In this document: positions 59,858-64,000 of the stretch, in pieces | How positions within the stretch are numbered: position 1 is the stretch's first letter | Layout: every line of letters starts with the position of its first letter | Assembly (NCBI RefSeq): GCF_018128905.1 | Contig: NZ_CP063808.1 | Location: 7,440,001-7,504,000, forward strand | Reading direction: 5' to 3' | Origin: Streptomyces sp. A2-16 | GTDB taxonomy: Bacteria > Actinomycetota > Actinomycetes > Streptomycetales > Streptomycetaceae | Length of the DNA: 64,000 nt | Notes under the pieces: generated by a model | Told to the model about the DNA's origin: nothing | The model's database searches: none | Seen by the model: the letters and a program-made list of their open reading frames with translations, nothing else | Translations under genes and position numbers: made by a program

Positions 59858-61300
59858 TCAGGCGCCCGCGCCGGCGAGTCCGCGAACCGCCTCCGCGAAC
59901 GCTTCCCCGCGCTTGTTGTAGTTGGCGAACATGTCCATCGACGCACAGGCCGGCGCCAACAACACGGTGTCGCCTGCGACGGCGAGACGCGAAGCCTCCC
60001 GGACAGCCGCGAGCATCGCCCCAGTGTCGGTCCGGTCGAGGTCCACCACGGGTACTTCCGGGGCGTGTCGCGCGAGGGCTTCCCGGATCAGGGCGCGGTC
60101 CTGACCGATGAGCACGACACCGCGAAGTCGCTTTGCCGACTTGGTGACCAGCTCGTCGAAGGTCGCACCCTTGGCGAGCCCGCCCGCGATCCACACGATC
60201 GACTCGTAGGCCGCCAACGAGGCTTCTGCCGCGTGGGTGTTGGTGGCCTTGGAGTCGTCGACATAGGCGACCGAGTCGACATCGGCCACGTGGGCGATGC
60301 GGTGCGCGTCCGGGGTGAAGTCGCGCAGCCCGTCCCGTACGGCCCTAGCGGGCACCCCGAAAGCGCGTGCGAGGGCCGCCGCGGCAAGGGCGTTGGCGAT
60401 GTTGTGCGGGGCCGGCGGGTTCACGTCGGAGACCTCGGCGAGCTCCTGGGCGTTCTTGTGCCGGTCCTCCACGAAGGCCCGGTCGACCAGGATGCCCTCG
60501 ACGACACCGAGTTGGGACGGCCCGGGGGTGCCGAGGGTGAAGCCGATCGCCCGGCATCCCTCCTCGACGTCCGCCTCGCGCACCAGGTCCTCGGTGGCCT
60601 TGTCGGCGACGTTGTAGACGCAGGCGACTCTGTTGCCCTCGTAGACCCGGCCCTTGTCGGCGGCGTACGCCTCCATGGAGCCGTGCCAGTCGAGATGGTC
60701 GGGGGCGAGATTGAGCACGGCGGCGGAGTGGGCGCGCAGGGAGGGCGCCCAGTGGAGCTGATAGCTCGACAACTCCACGGCGAGCACGTCGTACTGCTCG
60801 TCGCCGAGCACCGCGTCCAGCAGGGAGACGCCGATGTTGCCGACGGCGGCCGTGCGCAGCCCTGCGGCCCTCAGGATCGACGCCAGCATCTGGGTGGTGG
60901 TCGTCTTGCCGTTGGTGCCCGTGATCGCGAGCCAGGGGGCCGCGTCGGGGCCGCGGAGCCGCCAGGCGAGCTCCACGTCGCCCCAGATCTCCAGGCCAGC
61001 CGCACGGGCCGCGGTGAAGAGCGGCTTGTCCGGCTTCCAGCCGGGCGCGGTGACCACGAGCTCGGTGCCCTCGGGCAGGGTCGCGCCGTCGCCGAGGCGC
61101 ACGGTGATCCCGAGCGCCTCCAACTCCGCGGCCTGCTCACGCGCGCGTGCGTCGTCGCCGTCGTTGACGACCGTGACGTGCGCCCCGCGCGCGTGCAGCG
61201 CCTTGGCCGCCGGGATGCCGGAGACACCGAGTCCGGCGACGGTGACGTGCTTCCCCTGCCAGTCGAGGTGCTCCGAGGAGGTCACTTTTCTGCTGCCCAT
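59858..61300 (-). CDS. murD: UDP-N-acetylmuramoyl-L-alanine:D-glutamate ligase
   Basis: Adds D-Glu to UDP-MurNAc-L-Ala with ATP. The 480-residue Mur ligase has the P-loop ITGTNGKTTTTQML, the carbamylated-Lys region and FTPDAHRIAHVA plus the C-terminal VDDSKATNTHAAEASL. Two starts are possible: ATG 61300 (MGSRKVTSSEHLDW) and GTG 61285, the latter overlapping the mraY stop by GTGA. I give the longer one; choice not settled. Its P-loop and domain order are intact. Confidence 0.94.
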   Translation of the reverse strand: MGSRKVTSSEHLDWQGKHVTVAGLGVSGIPAAKALHARGAHVTVVNDGDDARAREQAAELEALGITVRLGDGATLPEGTELVVTAPGWKPDKPLFTAARAAGLEIWGDVELAWRLRGPDAAPWLAITGTNGKTTTTQMLASILRAAGLRTAAVGNIGVSLLDAVLGDEQYDVLAVELSSYQLHWAPSLRAHSAAVLNLAPDHLDWHGSMEAYAADKGRVYEGNRVACVYNVADKATEDLVREADVEEGCRAIGFTLGTPGPSQLGVVEGILVDRAFVEDRHKNAQELAEVSDVNPPAPHNIANALAAAALARAFGVPARAVRDGLRDFTPDAHRIAHVADVDSVAYVDDSKATNTHAAEASLAAYESIVWIAGGLAKGATFDELVTKSAKRLRGVVLIGQDRALIREALARHAPEVPVVDLDRTDTGAMLAAVREASRLAVAGDTVLLAPACASMDMFANYNKRGEAFAEAVRGLAGAGA

Positions 61301-62355
61301 CCCGCGTAGAAGAGACCCAGGCCGACGATCACGCAGATGCCCTGGATGATCCAGAAACGGACCACCACGAGGACTTCGGACCAGCCTTTGAGTTCGAAGT
61401 GGTGCTGGAGCGGTGCCATGCGGAACACGCGTTTGCCGGTGAGCCGGAAGGAACCGACCTGGATGACCACCGACATGGTGATGAGGACGAACAGACCGCC
61501 CATGATGGCGACCAGGAGCTCGGTGCGGGAGCAGATGGCGAGGCCGGTGAGGACACCGCCGAGGGCGAGCGAACCGGTGTCGCCCATGAAGATCTTGGCC
61601 GGCGAGGTGTTCCACCACAGGAAGCCCAGGCAGGCACCCATCAGCGCGGAGGCGATCACCGCGAGGTCGAGCGGATCGCGCACCTCGTAGCAGGCGTTGG
61701 GGTTGGTCAGGGTCTGCGCGTTGGCGCAGGACTCCTGGAACTGCCAGACGCCGATGAAGGTGTAGGCACCGAAGACGAGCACGGAGGCGCCGGTGGCGAG
61801 GCCGTCCAGACCGTCGGTGAGGTTCACGCCGTTCGACATCGCGAGGATCATGAACAGCGCCCAGACCACGAACAGGATCGGGCCGATCTTCCAGCCGAAG
61901 TCGGTGATGAACGACAGCCGCGTCGAGGCCGGGGTGTTGTTGTGGGAGTCCGGGAACATCAGCGCGAGCACCGCGAAGCTGATGCCGACGATCAGCTGCC
62001 CCGCCATCTTCGCCTTGGCCCGCAGACCCAGCGAACGCCGCTTGACGATCTTGATGTAGTCGTCCAGGAAGCCGACCAGGCCCATGCCGCACATCAGGCC
62101 GAGCACCAGCAGGCCCGAGTAGGTGGGCGGGTAACCGGTGATGATCTTGGACAGGAAGTAGGCGGCGACGGTCGCCAGGATGAAGGCGATACCACCCATG
62201 GTGGGCGTACCGCGCTTGCTGGCGTGCTCGCGCGGGCCGTCGTCGCGGATGTACTGGCCGTAACCCTTGCGCGCGAGCAGCTTGATCAGCAGCGGGGTGC
62301 CGACCAGGGTCAGAAACAGGCCGATGACTCCTGAGAACAGGATCTGCTTCATCAT
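61282..62355 (-). CDS. mraY: Phospho-N-acetylmuramoyl-pentapeptide transferase MraY
   Basis: Makes lipid I by moving phospho-MurNAc-pentapeptide to undecaprenyl phosphate. The 357-residue membrane protein has about ten spans with the catalytic stretch MCGMGLVGFLDDYIKIVKRR (two Asp), then NLTDGLDGLATG, and the HHFELKGWSE nucleotide-binding end. ATG at 62355 overlaps the murF stop by ATGA. Order murE-murF-mraY-murD is conserved. Confidence 0.97.
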   Translation of the reverse strand: MMKQILFSGVIGLFLTLVGTPLLIKLLARKGYGQYIRDDGPREHASKRGTPTMGGIAFILATVAAYFLSKIITGYPPTYSGLLVLGLMCGMGLVGFLDDYIKIVKRRSLGLRAKAKMAGQLIVGISFAVLALMFPDSHNNTPASTRLSFITDFGWKIGPILFVVWALFMILAMSNGVNLTDGLDGLATGASVLVFGAYTFIGVWQFQESCANAQTLTNPNACYEVRDPLDLAVIASALMGACLGFLWWNTSPAKIFMGDTGSLALGGVLTGLAICSRTELLVAIMGGLFVLITMSVVIQVGSFRLTGKRVFRMAPLQHHFELKGWSEVLVVVRFWIIQGICVIVGLGLFYAGWAAEK

Positions 62356-63761
62356 CGGGCGGCAACCTCACCCTCGGCGTCGAGCAGCGCCTGGGCGACG
62401 CTCTCCAGGCCGACCGACCGGGACGCCTTCACGAGGACGACGTCTCCCGGGCGCAACTCACTGCGCAGCAGGTCGACCGCCGCCTGTGCGTCGGACACGT
62501 GCACCGACTCCTCACCCCACGAACCCTCGTTATATGCGCCCAGTTGCAGCCAGGACGCTTCCCTGCCCCCGACCGCGACGAGCTTGCCGACATTGAGCCG
62601 GACGGCGAGCCGTCCGACCGCGTCGTGCTCGGCGAGCGCCTCGTCCCCGAGCTCGGCCATCTTGCCGAGCACCGCCCAGGTCCGCCGCCCCTTGCCCATC
62701 GCCGCGAGCGCGCGCAGAGCGGCTCGCATGGACTCGGGGTTCGCGTTGTAGGCGTCGTTGACGATGGTCACGCCGTCCGGGCGCTCGGTGACCTCCATAC
62801 GCCAGCGGGAGAGGGAGCCCGCCTCGGAGAGCGCGGTGGCGATCTCACTTGCGGACATGCCCAGCTCATGGGCGACGGCGGCCGCGGCGAGCGCGTTCGA
62901 CACGTGGTGCTCACCGTACAGGCGCATGGTCACTTCGCTTGCACCGGAGGGTGTGCGAAGACTGAAGGCGGGCTGTCCGGTGTCCGTGAGTCGCACGTTC
63001 TCGGCGCGTACGTCCGCTTCGCCGGACTCTCCGAAAAGGATCACCTTCGCCTTCGTACGGGAGGCCATGGCCCGTACGAGAGGATCGTCGGCGTTGAGAA
63101 TCGCGGTGCCGCCCTCGCTCTCCGGCGGGAGGGCCTCCACCAGCTCGCCCTTGGCCTGCGCGATCTGCTCGCGGCCGCCGAACTCGCCGATGTGGGCGGT
63201 GCCGACGTTCAGGACGAGGCCGATCCTCGGGGGCGTCAGATCCGTGAGGTAGCTGATGTGCCCGATCCCGCGGGCGCCCATCTCCAGGACGAGGAACCGG
63301 GTCTCCTCGGTGGCGGTGAGCGCGGTGAGCGGCAGCCCGATCTCGTTGTTGAGCGAGCCCGGTGTGAACACCGTCGGCGCCTTGCGCCGGAGCACCTGGG
63401 CGATCAGGTCCTTGGTGCTGGTCTTGCCGGCCGAGCCGGTGAGGGCGACCAGGGTCGCGCCGAGCCGTCGTACGACATGACGCGCGAGGGCGCCGAGAGC
63501 CGTCTGGACGTCCTCGACGACGATCGCGGGCACGCCGACGGGGCGCTGGGCCAGCACGGCCACCGCACCCGCCCGGACGGCCTGGTCGGCGTAGTCGTGG
63601 CCGTCGACGCGCTCCCCCACGAAGGCGGCGAACAGGCTGCCGTCCTTCACCTGCCGGGAGTCGATGACGACGGGCCCGTGCACCTGCACCGACGGATCCG
63701 GTATGTCATGCGTCTGCCCGCCGACGACTGAGGCGATCTCGGCGAGAGAGAGGGCGATCAC
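62352..63761 (-). CDS. murF: UDP-N-acetylmuramoyl-tripeptide:D-alanyl-D-alanine ligase
   Basis: Adds D-Ala-D-Ala to UDP-MurNAc-tripeptide. The 469-residue Mur ligase has the P-loop ALTGSAGKTSTKDLIAQVL, LVLEMGARGIGHISYLTDLT and the catalytic and D-Ala binding region VNDAYNANPESMRAALRAL. The GTG at 63761 (VIALSLAEIASVVGGQ) follows GGATGAACTT. It lies four bases from the murE stop. The longer ORF of this frame begins inside murE and is shadow. Confidence 0.96.
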   Translation of the reverse strand: MIALSLAEIASVVGGQTHDIPDPSVQVHGPVVIDSRQVKDGSLFAAFVGERVDGHDYADQAVRAGAVAVLAQRPVGVPAIVVEDVQTALGALARHVVRRLGATLVALTGSAGKTSTKDLIAQVLRRKAPTVFTPGSLNNEIGLPLTALTATEETRFLVLEMGARGIGHISYLTDLTPPRIGLVLNVGTAHIGEFGGREQIAQAKGELVEALPPESEGGTAILNADDPLVRAMASRTKAKVILFGESGEADVRAENVRLTDTGQPAFSLRTPSGASEVTMRLYGEHHVSNALAAAAVAHELGMSASEIATALSEAGSLSRWRMEVTERPDGVTIVNDAYNANPESMRAALRALAAMGKGRRTWAVLGKMAELGDEALAEHDAVGRLAVRLNVGKLVAVGGREASWLQLGAYNEGSWGEESVHVSDAQAAVDLLRSELRPGDVVLVKASRSVGLESVAQALLDAEGEVAAR

Positions 63762-63765
63762 AAGT

Positions 63766-64000
63766 TCATCCCTGGGTCTTCTGGATGGCTTCTCGAAGCA
63801 CCTGGCGGTCGTCGAAGGGACGGACCACCCCGGCGATGTCCTGGCCCTGCTCGTGGCCCTTCCCGGCGACCAGTACGGTGTCGCCCGGCCGCGCGCGGGC
63901 GACGGCTGCGGCGATCGCGGCGGCCCGGTCCTCGAAGACCTGGACCTCGCCGCGCTCGTGTGCTGGTACGGACGCCGCGCCCTCGAGCATGGTTGCAAGG
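63766..64000 (-). CDS. murE: UDP-N-acetylmuramoyl-tripeptide synthetase MurE (C-terminal part only)
   Basis: The last 78 residues of a Mur ligase are seen before the window ends: LATMLEGAASVPAHE, then FEDRAAAIAAAVARARPGDT and VLVAGKGHEQGQDIAGVVRP ending FDDRQVLREAIQKTQG. AGKGHEQGQ and FDDR-E/Q-V are MurE C-terminal marks. MurE adds meso- or LL-DAP to the muropeptide; LL-DAP is the Streptomyces type. The 5' part lies outside the window. Confidence 0.92.
   Translation of the reverse strand, partial: LATMLEGAASVPAHERGEVQVFEDRAAAIAAAVARARPGDTVLVAGKGHEQGQDIAGVVRPFDDRQVLREAIQKTQG

Noticed and set aside
1..64000. tRNA, rRNA, CRISPR or mobile-element genes
   Set aside because: I saw no cloverleaf, rRNA segment, spacer array or transposase or integrase; not run through a scanner.

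Overview
The window is about 64 kb of very high-GC chromosomal DNA from a Streptomyces, or a very close relative. The evidence is the strong GC bias at third codon positions, the many GTG starts, a DivIVA with a long Gln/Gly/Pro/Met insert, SepF, the bifunctional PriA isomerase, the trp locus containing trpM, and a gene order that matches, as I remember it, the S. coelicolor dcw-ileS-dnaE-his-trp-lgt region. No species can be named. Nothing in it looks like a phage, IS, CRISPR, integrative element or biosynthetic cluster, and I saw no rRNA or tRNA gene. It is mostly conserved core chromosome with a few strain-variable, repeat-rich gaps.

Layout from left to right. 1-3962 (+): a four-gene start/stop-overlapping operon of an ADP-ribosylglycohydrolase (cut by the left edge), a PfkB sugar kinase, a class III CoA-transferase and a CitE-like CoA lyase. 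4032-12755 (-): hisI-trpE-three small membrane genes-trpC-trpM-trpB-trpA-DsbA-like-lgt. 12838-15640: a TIGR03085 protein, then an ArsR-type regulator and its MFS exporter behind a striking AT-rich palindrome. 15789-21481 (-): hisD-hisC-hisB-small membrane ORF-hisH-priA-ridA-hisF, almost every junction overlapping. trpF is not seen, and PriA normally covers both HisA and TrpF steps in this group, so the his and trp loci are metabolically tied.

21652-30539: a beta-helix-like membrane protein, an uncharacterised helical protein, a Lon-N domain protein, a YbaK-type deacylase, the 24-residue ribosomal protein bL37, an ABC-2 exporter, a NYN-domain RNase-like protein and a 54-residue basic protein. 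30631-34170 (-): dnaE. 34375-43691: DUF2252, a membrane protein, a DsbA-like protein, a Tat-exported PhoD phosphatase, a dienelactone-hydrolase-like protein, an MscS channel, an SDR and a CPA1 antiporter. 43857-47294 (-): a GNAT, rluD, lspA and a DksA-type zinc-finger protein with a histone-H1-like Lys/Ala tail.

47590-51013 (+): ileS behind a translational T-box riboswitch. 51164 to the right edge (-): the division and cell-wall cluster, transcribed murE(partial)-murF-mraY-murD-ftsW-murG-ftsQ-ftsZ-pgeF-yggS-sepF-yggT-divIVA. The ftsQ-ftsZ gap carries a promoter candidate whose -10 overlaps a WhiA-type GACAC motif.

I did not find a clearly undescribed system. The items most worth a second look are the ileS T-box with its two visible alternative pairings, the bL37 gene that length cut-offs would miss, the H1-tail/DksA fusion, the ArsR operator palindrome, a set of apparently leaderless genes sharing a TAGGCT-like -10, and several tandem-repeat intergenic regions.
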